From: Pyxicephalus adspersus
Taxonomy: Eukaryota; Chordata; Amphibia; Anura; Pyxicephalidae
Reading direction: 5' to 3'
Assembly (NCBI RefSeq): GCF_032062135.1
Contig: NC_092858.1
Coordinates: forward strand, 167,757,626 to 167,821,625
DNA length: 64,000 nucleotides
A model generated the notes under the pieces. That model was not told the origin of the DNA and did no database searches. It was given only the letters and a program-made list of their open reading frames with translations. Below, piece by piece: positions 1 to 12,274 of the stretch. Position 1 is the stretch's first letter. The number at the start of each line of letters is the position of its first letter. The position numbers and the translations under genes are program-made.

Positions 1-9
1 GTCAATGGA

Positions 10-215
10 CCTGATTTACTAAAGCTCCCCAAGATTAGGGATTTTAGACTATCATAGGAGAACCTCAGTGATCCAGCAAACCTGGAATGGATTTATTCCA
101 CAATTGAAAACATTTGCAAATGACTTTAAGAAATCCATTCCAGGTTTGGTGGATCTCCCAAGTTCTCCCATGATAGTCTACCTTCTCCAGTCTTGAAGAG
201 CTTTAATAAATCAGG
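10..215. mobile_element. Fold-back MITE, family 1 (copy 1)
   Basis: The ends are inverted repeats: cctgatttactaaagctc at 10-27 and its complement with one mismatch at 198-215. The inverted symmetry continues inward: a 'gactatcat' block near 48 and 'atgatagtc' near 170, then 'aacctggaatggattt' near 80 against 'aaatccattccaggtt' near 130. The whole element is therefore an imperfect palindrome of about 95-base arms. No coding capacity. I see no clear target-site duplication. Relatives lie at about 57150-57355 and 59795-59985. Confidence 0.75.
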
Positions 216-1489
216 TTCAAGAACACAACAAACAAGCACATACATTTGAAATTCTGCCCTAAAATCATCGTTCTGCCGAGTCACCAGAAATAAATACCTA
301 AATGACGGTTAGAAGATGATTGCAGACCTGAATCCATTGCGGGTATGATTGATGCTTCAATAAAACCTCGTCACCCTTATTAAAATAACAAATGATTGTG
401 ATTCTTACACCTATTTCTACTTCTTGTGCTGCCGCCTCTATAAAATCTGTTTTTTGACATTTCTGTGATCTTTGAAAAAAGATGAATGAGGTCCTTGGGT
501 TACCAAGCAACTGGAATCTGCTATACTCCGGCACAGGAATATGTCATTATACCCCCTCCCTACCCACCCAAACACACGGCATAACCCTGCCAGCCACATG
601 GTTCATTCTCCAAGAACAACAACACAGCAATCATGAATGAATGACCGTACGGAAAGTTATGCAGATCTCCATCATGGAACCAATGCTACAAACAATCACC
701 TAGGGGGGCAATCAGACCAAGATCTAAGGCAACAAGGTTATGTCAGGATGTCTGGATAATAAATCAGGTTGACCTGGGCAAGGGCAGACTCAGGAAGTGT
801 TGTATAATAACAATGATATAAGGGATGAAGACTTCATATAAGATGACTTCATATAAAAACATCTAGACTCAAAAATGCTGTTTGCCTATTTTTTAGATAT
901 GATGGATAAATTTGTTTTCTGTTAATAAGACAATAATGTTTTCAGAAAACGTACGTTAGCTAAGTGCTTGTCATTTCCAGTGAGCTGAAAAGAAAGCACA
1001 AACATTCTTATCATCCATGGATTGGACCCATGAGTCCACGTAGTGAAAATAAACATGTCCCTCAACCATCTCAACTCCTTGGGAATGTCCCAAAATGTTT
1101 TATCTCAGGGTTTCATGGATCCACACCAAGCCCCTAAGCCAGATGCTAGAACCCAATTCCAGCACCCAATGCAGTGCAGACCTCCAACCAGTACAGCACC
1201 CACACAGGAGGAATGAAATGTAAAGAATAGTATAAAGTGCTGGTTATTGTGAGGTCTGATTAATAGTTGACAAGGGGAAGGGTATCTGATTGGAGGTAGT
1301 AGGGATGGGTATGAATTTGATTTCCAGATAAAATGATCAATCAATTTCCATTGTAGCATAATGTTTCAGTAAATACAGAATATTTTGTGAGTACAAGGAC
1401 TAAGGCAAATAGATTGTGTGCAGTGATGCATACATCCAGGTAGTTGCTTTGTTCTAACACATAGTAAATAGCAGGGGTTCTATCACTGG
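216..1489. other. Intergenic, nothing recognised
   Basis: AT-rich unique-looking sequence. Short open frames (61-84 codons) have no recognisable motif. Confidence 0.6.
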
Positions 1490-1527
1490 AGGGCAGTTAC
1501 TAAAGTCTACACTGAAGTGTCTATTAT

Positions 1528-1945
1528 GAATGCTGCAGCCAGACTCATCCATCCTTCCCACTGCTCCTCCTCTGCCGCCTCTCTGTAGTTTTCTTCATTG
1601 GCTTCTATTTCAACTTATAATCAAATTTAGGCTCCTGTGCTTTGCCATGAAATCCCTCCACAGGTTTTGTACTGTTCGGCTTGCTCCAACTTATTGCTCA
1701 TTAAATAGAGCCCTCAGAACCCATCTCGCCTACCCGTCTTCTTCTGTCTCTTAAAACTTACCATGCCCCCCTCCTATTGTGTGCTGCTTCCCTTAGATTG
1801 TAAGCTCTTCAGGGCAGGGTCCTCTCCTCCTCTTGTGTCTGTATCTGTCTGTCGTTTGCCAGCCCTATTTATTGTACAGCACTGCGTAATATGTTGGCGC
1901 TATATAAATACTGTTTAATATTATTATTAATAATATTAATAAAAA
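1528..1945 (+). mobile_element. L2/CR1-like LINE 3' end (decayed)
   Basis: The 5' half can be read as the C-terminal end of a LINE reverse-transcriptase protein: FLHWLLFQLIIKFRLLCFAMKSLH resembles the HWLPxxxRIxFKxLLLxxKxLH segment that ends many vertebrate LINE ORF2s. The 3' half has the frog tail: 'ttgtaagctcttcagggcag' near 1798, 'tgtacagcactgcgtaatat' near 1875, 'ttggcgctatataaatact', then ATT repeats. Several frame breaks show it is dead. It is 5'-truncated, as is usual for LINEs. Confidence 0.75.
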
Positions 1946-1954
1946 AGGGTATAT

Positions 1955-2215
1955 CACCAAGGTCTAAGGATTCATTACTGAGGTCTGCACTGGGGTTTGT
2001 ACTGAGTGTCAGATACTTGGGTCTGAACTGGGGGTCTATTACTAGGGTTTGCACCGGGGGCTGCCATTAAAGTGTGCACTAGAAGTGCATTGCTGAAGTC
2101 TACACTGGGGGTTTTGTACTGGGTGTTGGATACTAAGGTCTAAATTGGGGTTCTGTTACTGGGGAACTGTCACTTAGGGATTGGTCACTAATGTCTGGAC
2201 AAATGGGGTCTGTCT
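1955..2215. repeat. Degenerate short tandem array (right part)
   Basis: Loose repeats of about 25-30 bases built on 'ggtctgcactgggg', 'gttactgggg' and 'gtactgggtgt'. Similar units ('gttactaaagtctacactg') sit at about 1496-1525 on the far side of the LINE fragment. The array therefore seems to have been split by that insertion. Confidence 0.5.
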
Positions 2216-3343
2216 CTGATCTTGTTTTTAAAGGACTCATATGCATAGACTCAAGCTTTATTTATATCTACCTATTTAACCCACAGTTAATATTCTGTGC
2301 TATTTAGCTATGCCAACATTTGATGTAGTGTGCTTTGTATGCAGTGTTATTCCTTCTCATGACTTTCTCTCTTTAAGATAAAGTTGCAAGGTATGCACAC
2401 TACATCTTAAAATATAATAAGTTCCCTAGGTAAGGTGCTGTGGCTGGTTCATACTATACTGTCATCATTAGGCTTGGAGAGAGAAGGAGAAGCAGAGAGT
2501 ACATTTATCACTTTACAAACTTTCTGGCAGGTAAAACAACTTTACTTTTAACATGCATATAGACAACTGGCTGTGCCTGCCTTTTAAAGCAGTTAAATGC
2601 AGATTTTATAAATGCTTATTTGCCTCCAATCATCATACACAGAATATATGTCTTGCTGTGTCTCCATGATCACTATACCCCCTCATTCCCCTAATAATTA
2701 AACCTTTTGGTTAGCTAAAAAAATAAATAATAACTGCTGCGTTCTGCTACTTCCCTTGACATAGTGTTAATTATAATTTGAGACTTTTTTTTCATTCCTT
2801 TTTAAGGAATTATACATTTTCCCTACAATGGTAAGAGTCTTACTCACAGGTCTCCTGCTAATATTTTCTGCTCAGCACATTAGTAGACTGTGCTAATAAT
2901 AATGAAACTCACAAAAAAGCTAAATAAAGCTGAATAAAGACAATTAGTGTCTAGATGTGGATTGTTTACTGTCCTGAGTTTTTAATTTGCAGTTTTCTTC
3001 TACGCTATATAACCCCAGAGGGATATGGGCTCTCACAAAAGAATATGCACCCTTCCACATTGCTCTAACCAACATTGCTCAGGAAGCATGAGAACTGTTG
3101 ATTGGAGCACTGAGCATGGGGTGGTTCAGACTGCTGAAAATCAGAACATAGTTCTATGTTTGAGTAGTGGTCCTGATCTCCAGCTTGGAGGGCAGTACAG
3201 GGCAGGTTTATATAGAGCTGTGACAATAATAATTTTAACAAAAGAAGAAGAACGTTCCATATTAAATTGTGTAGTGCTCATGAGCAGTGTGAAATTTTTG
3301 GCCACTGATGAATGATCCATATTATGTCATAACATTATCTGCA
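2216..3343. other. Intergenic, nothing recognised
   Basis: No repeat with a second copy in the window and no exon signature. The 96-codon frame at 3025-3315 has no recognisable domain. Confidence 0.55.
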
Positions 3344-3635
3344 GCAGTGTTTCTCAACCAGGGTTCTTTGGAATCCTTGGGGTTCCTCCATAGGTTGCTC
3401 GGGTTTCTTTTGAGTAATGAGCAACTTTTGACTTTCAGGTCAATTTAACTGATACCAATGATCTTTTGGCTACCTGTTAGGGGGGCATTTGTCTCTGTAG
3501 ACAGCAATGTAAGAGGAATTCTTCCCATTGATTGACACACTAATATTCTCTATATAGTAATTATAGCAGGGGCTCCCTAAGACCTAAAAACTATTTCAAA
3601 GCGTTCCTCCCTGTTAAAAGAGGTTGAAAAAAGAT
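3344..3635 (+). mobile_element. hAT-like MITE, family 2 (copy 1)
   Basis: Starts 'cagtgtttctcaaccagggt' and ends 'aagaggttgaaaaaagatg'. These ends are inverted copies of the CAG..TTCTCAACC type typical of hAT elements. The inside shares 'tttggctacctgttagg' and 'gggctccctaagacct' with the copies at 6.5 and 47.5 kb. Non-coding. Confidence 0.65.
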
Positions 3636-4749
3636 GTGATAGGATAAAAAAATAAGCTTTTATTGGGTTTTCCATGTGATCTTTGACTATCCTGCTAACC
3701 CACATAACGTACTGAACATATAGGCGGTCCCATTCTTTAACACCCCTTCACATATGGAATCACTCAAATATAGGACATGTCTAATCTCTCTTTTTTAATT
3801 CTTCATCAAGTCCAAGATTTAGGTCTTTAAGTACAAATGTTTATATAAATCCACATCTTAATCCTATAATCCCGATGAATTAGGAATACTGAGAGGGATA
3901 CTAGAATTTCACAGTGAAGTATATTTGATATGGGAGATGACCCGGACAATGATAGGGATAGAAGCTAAACCTTGGCATATGTTAAACTAAATGGGGTTTC
4001 TTTCGTGCCTTGAGAAACCATCTCCACCCTGTGTCTTGTTTGTTGGAACATGACGAGATGCTGGTAACTGCACATTTTTTGGGGATTTAAACCTACCCTA
4101 AATCCAGCTCATTTATGAACACTTAGGTTTCCTTTTGTATATAAAAGCACATATAGAAAAAAATTTATTTACATAGTTAATAATAAAAGATGCAAAAAGG
4201 ATACAACAAATGCCATTTAGCATGTGTGGGCTTTTTGGGTATGAGTAACCAAATGATTAAATACGTTTTATCAGATGTAAATCAGGTGTAAAGGGTTCAG
4301 TCATATGATTTAGGACCTCAACAACTCATACATTAGGAGAGTCTATACAACACCTTGTATACCTATTATGAAGTCAACATTTCCCCCCTAGCAAAGTATG
4401 ACAAGGCTTAGGAAAAGATTCACAATCCAATCTAATAATGGGTCAACTCAGGAAAGGTTTATTGTTAAATATAAGGCTCTTTCCTATCAGGAGTCCATGT
4501 CTTTGACCTCTTTATGCCTTCCCTATGTAATGCTAGGGTAGAAGAGCCAAGCCCATACCTGTGGGAAACATTCACCAGCATGCACTTCTTCTCTTCTGAC
4601 CATGCTCAGATTTATCATTTACTGAATTTACATGAATGTGGAGGAGGTGGTTAGGTACTGGATTCAAAACTGACCTTCGGTAAGGCAGACTTAGTTTTTA
4701 GCTCTCCAAATGGCTTTGGCTTAGATTTAGAGAAGGGTCTAGTTTGATT
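3636..4749. other. Intergenic, nothing recognised
   Basis: AT-rich sequence without a feature I can support. Confidence 0.55.
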
Positions 4750-5830
4750 TAGGGTGTTACATGCTTTTCTAAACATCATTCCCTTTCATTCAGTTCTTCA
4801 GTTCTCTTCTACTTTTTATCCAGACCCAACATCCTTATTTAAGCTAGCTTTCCTGAAATGTTTCATTCCTAGCTCCAAATGTAGCTTTGCTACTAAAAAA
4901 AAAATCCTTCTGTCTGCCCCACAGCTCTTTCTAACTACCTTTGTGTTTCACAAATCCCTTTCACTTCCACATTACCTAAAGGCCACCTCCATTCAGACGT
5001 GTGATTATCTTTGTACTAAATCCTTGTTTGACCCTCTGTAATCAGGTTTTTGCCCTTGCATTTCCATTGCATTAGTCCTCACCAAGGTGGCCAATGTCCA
5101 CCAATCCTTCTTGTGGTTACTTGCAGTTACTGTCTCTTTTTCTGTTCTTTTACTTACAAATAATATACATAGAGATAACACCCCAATACCCTCCACATAC
5201 CAAGCTGGATATATGGAGATAAAATCTGACTCTAATTTCTCAAGCCCCACATTTTTTTAGCACTGTGCCTTACCAATGGACATACTGATCAGTGCCTACT
5301 GAATTCTGCTGCCTGTCTCATTTACCTCTCATTTTGCCTGATGTTGTCCCTCTCTGCCAAAAACCTGGAGATTACAGTTCAGACAACTAACTCTACCTTT
5401 CAAGCACTCCATACCCTTTCCACTCCATGCATTTCCTCCCTCATTTCCAGGTATCATCCTAACTGCAATCTGTGCAATGCACACAAAACTGTTCTATTCT
5501 CCATATTCTCTTCTCTGATCACCTCCTCAAATGTATGTGTCCAAGTCATGAAACTTTTAAGTGAACCCTTAGAAATACACTCCTTCAGACAAGCATATAA
5601 TCTGTCATAATTACTAACCGTACATTTATGTACATCTGTCTTCCATTACACCAGCTGTCATCCATTGCTCTAGCTTTGTCACCTTACCTAGAGTTTCCAG
5701 CCCTTTATCCTTTCAATTGTAAGCTTGCAAGGGCGGGCTGTCCCCTTATTGTTCACCTAACTGAATTGCTGGTTGTTATGTTTATACTTTATATTATTTA
5801 TGTTTGAGTTTACTTATTTATATTCCTACA
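4750..5830 (+). mobile_element. L2/CR1-like LINE fragment (reverse transcriptase remnant and 3' end)
   Basis: At 5073-5092 'gtcctcaccaaggtggccaa' matches the coding segment before the LINE reverse-transcriptase catalytic core as I remember it (ALTKVAND). From 5280 to 5610 the sequence follows the C-terminal region, including 'ccataccctttccactcc', 'catttcctccctcatttcc' and 'aggtatcatcctaactgcaa'. The tail 'ttgtaagcttgcaagggcgg' lies near 5718. The catalytic YxDD region is not seen, so an internal deletion is likely. Many stops; non-functional. The left boundary is approximate. Confidence 0.65.
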
Positions 5831-7701
5831 CACTTGTCTTGTAGGAATGTTTATGTATGAACTGATAATTTATTGCTACCAACTGTTGTCTATAGTATGC
5901 ATAGAAATGATTATTAATATAATTCGAAATATTATGAATTATGTACCTATGTCTATGAAATACATGTCTGAGCTGTTACTAGGGGTTTTCCATTACCACA
6001 GTTGCATTTCAAACCCAGCTTCATTTACCATTTCCATGGCTGCAAGGAATACCTTTTTGCATGATCCTGTCATTCATGACTCTATTATAGCATTTGCAAT
6101 ATGATAACATTGCAGGTGCTAGTGTTGCTGTTCAGATTTGGATTGCTTATAGAATCAATAAAATGGTTATAGAAGACCTGAACATTGGCTGTGTTCATGC
6201 TAATCAAGGTTAGTTCTTTATTGTGCACAGTGGGCAGCTCTGTCCGCTGTATACATTTGCTCACCATCATTTCTAATATTTACTATGAAATTGGGGGTGA
6301 GCAATTTAATTTACTAGTGGGGAAAACGGAGGTGGGACTGTATTTGAGATCAACAGCCATTTAGAACACTCCTATGATGGTGGGCATTGTCACTGGTGGA
6401 TGGTGTGACCTGTGGTCCCAATATTAGGTTCAACTGGGGTGCTGTATGGTAAAATATGGAGAGGATCAACATAAGAGGGCAGTTGCACATGCAAAGACCA
6501 CACAGTCTATGTCAGCTTTTCTCAACTTTTTTTTCTACATTGGGGAACCTTTGAAATAACTTTCAGGTCTTAAAGGAACCCCTGCTATAATTACTATATC
6601 CACAGATCACAGTACATTAGTGTGGTGGTCATTGGAAAGAAGTCTCTAACATTGCTGGTCATTGGGAAGAATGTCACTCTTACAGATAGCCAAAAAGATA
6701 ATTGGTGTCACTTAAACTGACCCAAAAGGTAAAAATTCTTATTGCTCAAGGAACCTCTGGAAACCTCTTGAGCAACCCTGGTTGAGAACCATTGCTTTAA
6801 ATGGTGCTATGGCAAAATATGGAGCATTCACATGGAGAAATGATGAGATGCATCAGTGGCACAAAATTTCTTTGGCCTTTATTTGAATGCACTTCTACTA
6901 AACATTCTGCTATTTGTAGTTCCAAATCTACTTGACTATCAATGTTCTTCAAACAGTAAATGTTCCCTCTGCAGTAGTAATAATGTCACCCTTTAATCTC
7001 CCTCCATCTCTCTATGATTCCGTCTGGTTTGATTTATGTTTAGCTCACAGCTGGCTCAACAGATGTCTGTAAATGTCTCAGACAGTGGTCCCGTGTCTCC
7101 GCCATATGTTAATTGCTTGAAAGGCAGTATGCATGTGTGATGTGCACTGTTTATTGTCACTTCTTGTACTGTGTTAAGTGTAAGAGGTTACTTAACACTG
7201 CATGATGATGTACACTGGCAATTGACACCTTTCGCACTGCTCAGAAAATCAACGCTACCTGTTGGTGATACTAAGACTTAGTGCGTAAGAGCAATTAAGG
7301 GGGTGTTCACACATACATCTGTGTTCTGTATCCCACCTCAATCCCACAGACTATGACGACAGTCTTTGCGGATGATAGTCACCATCTATTGTCTCTGTTG
7401 GTTCTAGGTGGGTGTCTATGTGGCTAGAGATTTTGTAGATTGTACATTGGTGCAGGATGCAGGTTTGCTTAGATCCAAATGCTATGTTAAGACTGGTGGT
7501 GAGGTTGCAATGTGGTTCTTTATGCCCCGATCCACTTTCTATGGTGAGAAGCTACATGTAGTGGCCCCATCTATGGAAGCCTATAGAGAATGAATGGGAA
7601 AGACCCAGTGCAGTGGAATCAGTAATCAAGCAGCTGGCCAGGGCTGGCAATGTGCTGGCTGCCAGGAGCTGCACTGTAACACCCATTCCCTTGTCCAGTC
7701 C
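5831..7701. other. Intergenic, nothing recognised apart from the hAT-like MITE at 6.5 kb
   Basis: Outside the MITE there is no coding, RNA or tandem-repeat signal. Confidence 0.5.
6513..6796 (-). mobile_element. hAT-like MITE, family 2 (copy 2)
   Basis: Opposite orientation to the copy at 3.3 kb. It begins 'cagcttttctcaac' and ends 'ccctggttgagaaccattgc'. Internal words 'aaggaacccctgctataatt', 'tggtcattgggaagaatgtc' and 'agccaaaaagataattggtg' recur in the copy at 47.5 kb. Non-coding. Confidence 0.68.
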
Positions 7702-8040
7702 AAGGCTAAGTTTACACGTGCATTGTGCTGTTTTTTGTCATTGTAAAGGATCTTTCACGATCCTTTCCAATGACAAATGACTGCACAATGCATGAACGCC
7801 GCGCTCTACATACAGCATCATTCTGCTCTATGGAGAGGGGAGGGGGGGAGGACGACGGAGCGGCACCCTGCTGTGCTCTCTCACCTTTACTTGCATTACA
7901 ATTATTGGTCGTCCTTGGATCCGCCAGGATAGTTGTTCGGACAACGGAGGACAAGCACTGTACACACACCAGACTCTTGTTCAATATCGGCCCTGAGCCG
8001 ATTATGGGACGAGAACCATTGGAAATGTGTACGTAGCCTT
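7702..8040. mobile_element. MITE family 3 (copy 1)
   Basis: Ends aaggcta at 7702 and tagcctt at 8034-8040 are exact inverted repeats, followed inward by 'tttacacgtg' and 'aaatgtgtacg'. Inside is a hairpin at 7735-7776: 18-base arms, one mismatch, 6-base loop. Then come 'ctatggagaggggagg', 'gacggagcggcaccctgctg' and 'ggatccgccagga', which recur in the other copies. Non-coding; apparent ORFs here are accidental. Confidence 0.75.
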
Positions 8041-9899
8041 AGTGTTGTCACCCTAGGACAGGAAATATGTTTGAAACCCCCTCTCCCTTTTCTCATCTTT
8101 ATAACATAACACAGGAAGAACTAGGTGCAAGGCTTTACAAGTCCAGCAGATACAGAAACAGGGGGTACAGAAAAATATTAACTCACTAGCATTCTTAAAG
8201 GACCAACAAGTTTTTTTTAATGATAAATGGAAATAGTATCAATGGTATCCATAGAAGACAAAAAAAGGAAAGTTTATTGGTTCATACGCTTTGCAGATGG
8301 CATGGGTACAATCAGTACTTTAATTTTGGACTTCTAAACGCAGTTGTAATTATCTTCTGGGTAGACATACCGACACATATAAAATGTACATGAAGTACAG
8401 TATATTTTATGTATTCTTTAAATATGAATCTGCAAAATGTGGTGTGTTGTTTGCCTACATACTCTGAGCTAAAAAAGTGACCCTCTTACCTATTTCAGAC
8501 ATTTCAGAGGTATGTCAAGGGTTCATCAGGGTGACATAGAAAGAGCACAATTAAGAGACATAAATATAAAGTGAATATTGTCATCCTAATTTAAAACGTG
8601 ACTGAACATTTACAACCTTTATGGCAGACTGGCCAGAGGCTAGTTTATTAACATGAACTTGAATAGAAGATGTTGTTATGTAATAGAAACATCTTGTATT
8701 GACAACTGTACCTGAGCTGTATCTTGAACAATGTACTGTTTGTGTAGAATTCAGAACAAGAGGCTTCCTCTGTCTAAAATGTATTTTTAACATTTGCATT
8801 TAAGGGATGGGAGGAAAAAAGCAATAAAGTTCCACTCTGTTTTCCAACTCCAACCCTAATCCCAACCCTCATTGCTTACATTTAACCCCCACTAGCCATT
8901 ATCCAATACTCATATCCTCAAAAGGAAAATATTTGGCCAAAACCATCTCTACCCTTAATCCTAACCCTATTTACCTATGTGTAACCCCCACTAACCATTA
9001 CACAATGCTGATATCCTCAAAATTTAAATTTTGGCCCTAAACCAACTCCAACCTTTAATTCCTAAACCTATTCCCCTATGCATACCCCCCACTAACCATT
9101 GCCCAATGTGGATAAATCCTCAAAAGGAAAATTTGTGGCCAAAATCAATTTTTGTACAAAAATTTCTGTGGTTACATTGTCAGGCAAATAGCACACAAAA
9201 ATGTTGCCTATTTAATCTGGTTGCAATGGATTAGAAAAGGAATTGAGCTCATGACTTTTATCGTAACTGCAATATATGTTCATTGCATATTTCCTTGCTG
9301 CCTTTCCACTTTTTACTGGGACATTGGTAGGTAGAGCTTCAGATGGTTCTTGGCAGGATATCAAATTATCCGTCAGGCATTAATTCTCGATCAGTAGCTG
9401 CTGATTTTTCATTGAAGTTGGGTTGCCTCCTCTCTGCTCTAATATAATATATCCTCTTTGTTTCACATCTCCTTCCTGCCACGGCTAAGGCAGCAGATGA
9501 AAGCCGAGCCACCAGAGGATGGGGTAAAGGTATAATTTGAAGGCATTGTTATCTCTTTTTCAGAAGCTTCCTAAAAATATACAGTGTCACATTTACATGA
9601 TAAGAACTTGCAAATTAATGTTATTTTCTGTTGAATAATGTTCTTGTTTCAAGCCTCCCCCCGTCCTTACTGTCATGTCACCATCTTGTTCCTTGTTTGT
9701 ATCCCTCCAAACACGTCCCGCTGCTCATTTTTTTCCACTGCTGTGTTTTCTTATCTGTCAAATCTCCTTAGATGTTTTATCTGAACAATTATCTGACACC
9801 GTTTAAATCGGGACAAATGTTTTCTCTATACTGGAGAAAGAAAAGAGAAAATAGAAAATGTAACGCATGCTATATAACAAAATCAAATGGGAAGCATTT
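8041..9899. other. Intergenic, nothing recognised apart from the 100-bp tandem repeat
   Basis: Flanks of the tandem array are AT-rich and featureless by eye. Confidence 0.5.
8848..9150 (+). repeat. Tandem repeat, ~100 bp x 3
   Basis: The word 'cccccactaacca' or close variants recurs at 8886, 8985 and 9086, with 'atcctcaaaaggaaaat' and 'tggccaaaa' at matching places in each unit. This gives a period of 99-101 bases and about three copies, each 10-20 percent diverged by eye. Non-coding. Confidence 0.75.
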
Positions 9900-10360
9900 A
9901 CAAGTGACATGGACAACCTGCTTGGAGATCCTGTTTTATCTCAGAATCAAATTCAACATACTGTCCTTTGCCTTCAAATCTATCCACAGCTCTTACCTTT
10001 GTGCCCTGGTAGAAAATCTCCTCCCTAGCCGCTCTCTTCGCTCGTCCAATGAGTTCATCATTCATAACCTTGTCACACGCATGGCTCCAAGATTTTTCTA
10101 GAGCTGCCCCAACTCTCGGGAATGGTGTTCCTCATCCTATTTAGCTTGCTCCTAAATTCTGCTTATTTTAAAGAGCTCTTAAAACCAATCTTTTCAAACT
10201 TGCCTACCTGACTTCTTAACTCCTCACCACTCCCCACCATTCCATAATCCCTCTCCTATTGTGTGCTACTTCTCCACCTCTTAGATTGTAAGCTCTTCTG
10301 GGCGGGGTCCTCTCCTCTTAGTAGTGGATAAAGCATAGAATATATAAATATAAATTCTCC
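9900..10360 (+). mobile_element. L2/CR1-like LINE 3' end (decayed)
   Basis: One frame reads CFQ/FAFKSIHSSYLCALVENLLPSRSLRSS, the usual LINE C-terminal pattern of 'KALH...APSYL...SRSLRSS'. It continues with 'gctccaagatttttctagag', 'aactctcgggaatgg' and the tail 'ttgtaagctcttctgggcgg' near 10286. The final ttggcgctatataaata motif has decayed. Non-functional relic. Confidence 0.7.
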
Positions 10361-12274
10361 CACAGTACAAATTTAGTTAATTACCACCTGCCACATCCTG
10401 GTAAATATATATATTTCGGAGCAAGAAAAAACAAAAGGGACTTTTCTGGCATTGTCTACAATACATTTCCAATAAGGCAAAACATTTTTTTCAGATAAAA
10501 ATCATTCTTTTTAATACAAATATTAAAAAACACATAGATCCAAAAGGAAATATCAAAACGATTCAAATATGGAACAGCCTCTAGGCGTTTTGTGGAGCAC
10601 GTCCACTTCTTCCCTCATATATTTGGGTGGAGAGACAAGCAGAGGAAGGCACAGGAGGAAACAGATCTCACCGACCAAACTTTGGAGTTTTTTTCAGAGA
10701 TTGGATCTTCTTATATGTATATCCAAATTTTTATTCAATCTTTCCGATGTTTACAGAGATGACCATGTGTCCATGGCTAAATATATGGTTGCCTCCTTGT
10801 CAAACAAATGAAATAGTGCATAAAGCAGAGGGAGCCTATACCAAATTGGTATAACCAAAAAATTAATAGACTTAAAGATGCCCAATGGGAGTTTTTTGTA
10901 TCTAAAATATATATTACATATAAATAAAAACATTTCATTTCCTTTATTTACACCTTAAATATTAAAAAACGGACTGTAAAGGCATTGCAATCAACAACAT
11001 TGGTTTAAAAAAGAGCTGCACTCATGTTATATTAGTAACCAGTGGTACCAATTGTATGAACTAAGCAGAACTTACAATGGGGACACTTGTTCTGGGAGAC
11101 ATTTTGTTTAAGCTTGAAAAATAGGGTGGGTAATATAATTCATATATTTATTTGGCTTCAACCCACAGTAGCCAATCAGATTTTCATTTTACTCCCTGAG
11201 AGATGACTGGCCGCTATACTTAGTGGCATTTTGCCCTTGCCTATAATGGACACCCCACCTGAGCTTAACAATTACAGTGATTGACTATCAATGACTTTGA
11301 TGGATTTGGAGGTCTTTTACAAAACAATTTTTACCTAATTAGAGCCAGCATTAAACTTTTTATTTCTTTGGCTGTAAATTCCTTGGAAATAGTCATGTCA
11401 TCAAGTCATTACATGTCTAGAAACAGCAGGTATCGATCGTCTCCTATAATGAGAAATTGTGTTTCAGGAGTGTAGGAGATAATTTTGCTGTATTATAAAT
11501 TTCACACTAAACTTTTGGAACTTCAAGATCAAGATCAACAGAAACAGTCCAAACCTAACACACACCGATCAATATTACCAGTGTGTAATTATATGAGGAA
11601 CAATGAATGTCAGAGCTGAAGATTTCAGAGTAGAGCCAAAAACTAAGAAAGAATTTTTTTATAATAAAAAACAGGATATTGCTTTAAAGGCAAACTGCAA
11701 TGGGTTTGAGTCAGTTTGCTTTGACCCATTGTTTGTCTTAGAAAATCAGAATGAACCATTCACCAAGGGTGAGGTGATTCTCTGATGACTCGTTCCTTAA
11801 TATTTAGCTTCATCAATAAACATTTAAATGCTGCCTCCAAGCAAAAAAAAAAAAAAAAAAAAAAACCATTCTTCACACCCTACACATAGTCTTCCTCTCC
11901 TTCTCTTGGCCAAAAACATTCCCCGTCCTTCATGCCCAACTCCTTCCTCCCCATTTGTCAATTTTGTAGAAAGTAGCAGACAAGGTTCCCTTTCTTACCT
12001 GGCTTTGCCATCATATGACCATTACAGAAGCACTTGCATCCAGTGGAGGCCAATGATTGTGCACTGCATTCCATGAGCACTGATAGCCCTCATGACACCA
12101 CCACACCATGGGGTCTTCAGGGCTCAGGTCCTAATGTGTCAGGTGACCATGGATTTAGTTGCATATTTGAAGCATTTACATTGTTTAATTGCTGCAACGA
12201 TTAGCTGGAAGGGCAACAAAATACCATAATGTCCATCTCCATTCTCTCCTTTTCTTACCTGACATTGCCATCAT
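10361..12274. other. Intergenic, mostly unrecognised
   Basis: 10380-10960 has the look of an old dispersed repeat (A-rich, with short 80-codon frames), but I could not identify it. 'caatgggtttga' near 11698 and 'ttgacccattg' near 11722 form a small stem. A 23-A run follows at 11843. Confidence 0.4.
11843..11865 (+). repeat. Poly-A tract (23 A)
   Basis: An uninterrupted run of 23 A. It could be a retroposon tail, but nothing upstream is recognisable as a known element. Confidence 0.8.

Noticed and set aside
1530..1754. 74-codon frame as a gene
   Set aside because: It is the decayed C-terminal end of a LINE protein.
4754..5041. 95-codon frame as a stand-alone gene
   Set aside because: It precedes and probably belongs to the decayed LINE fragment; no independent domain.
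7712..8036. 90-103-codon frames on both strands
   Set aside because: They lie inside a non-autonomous MITE.
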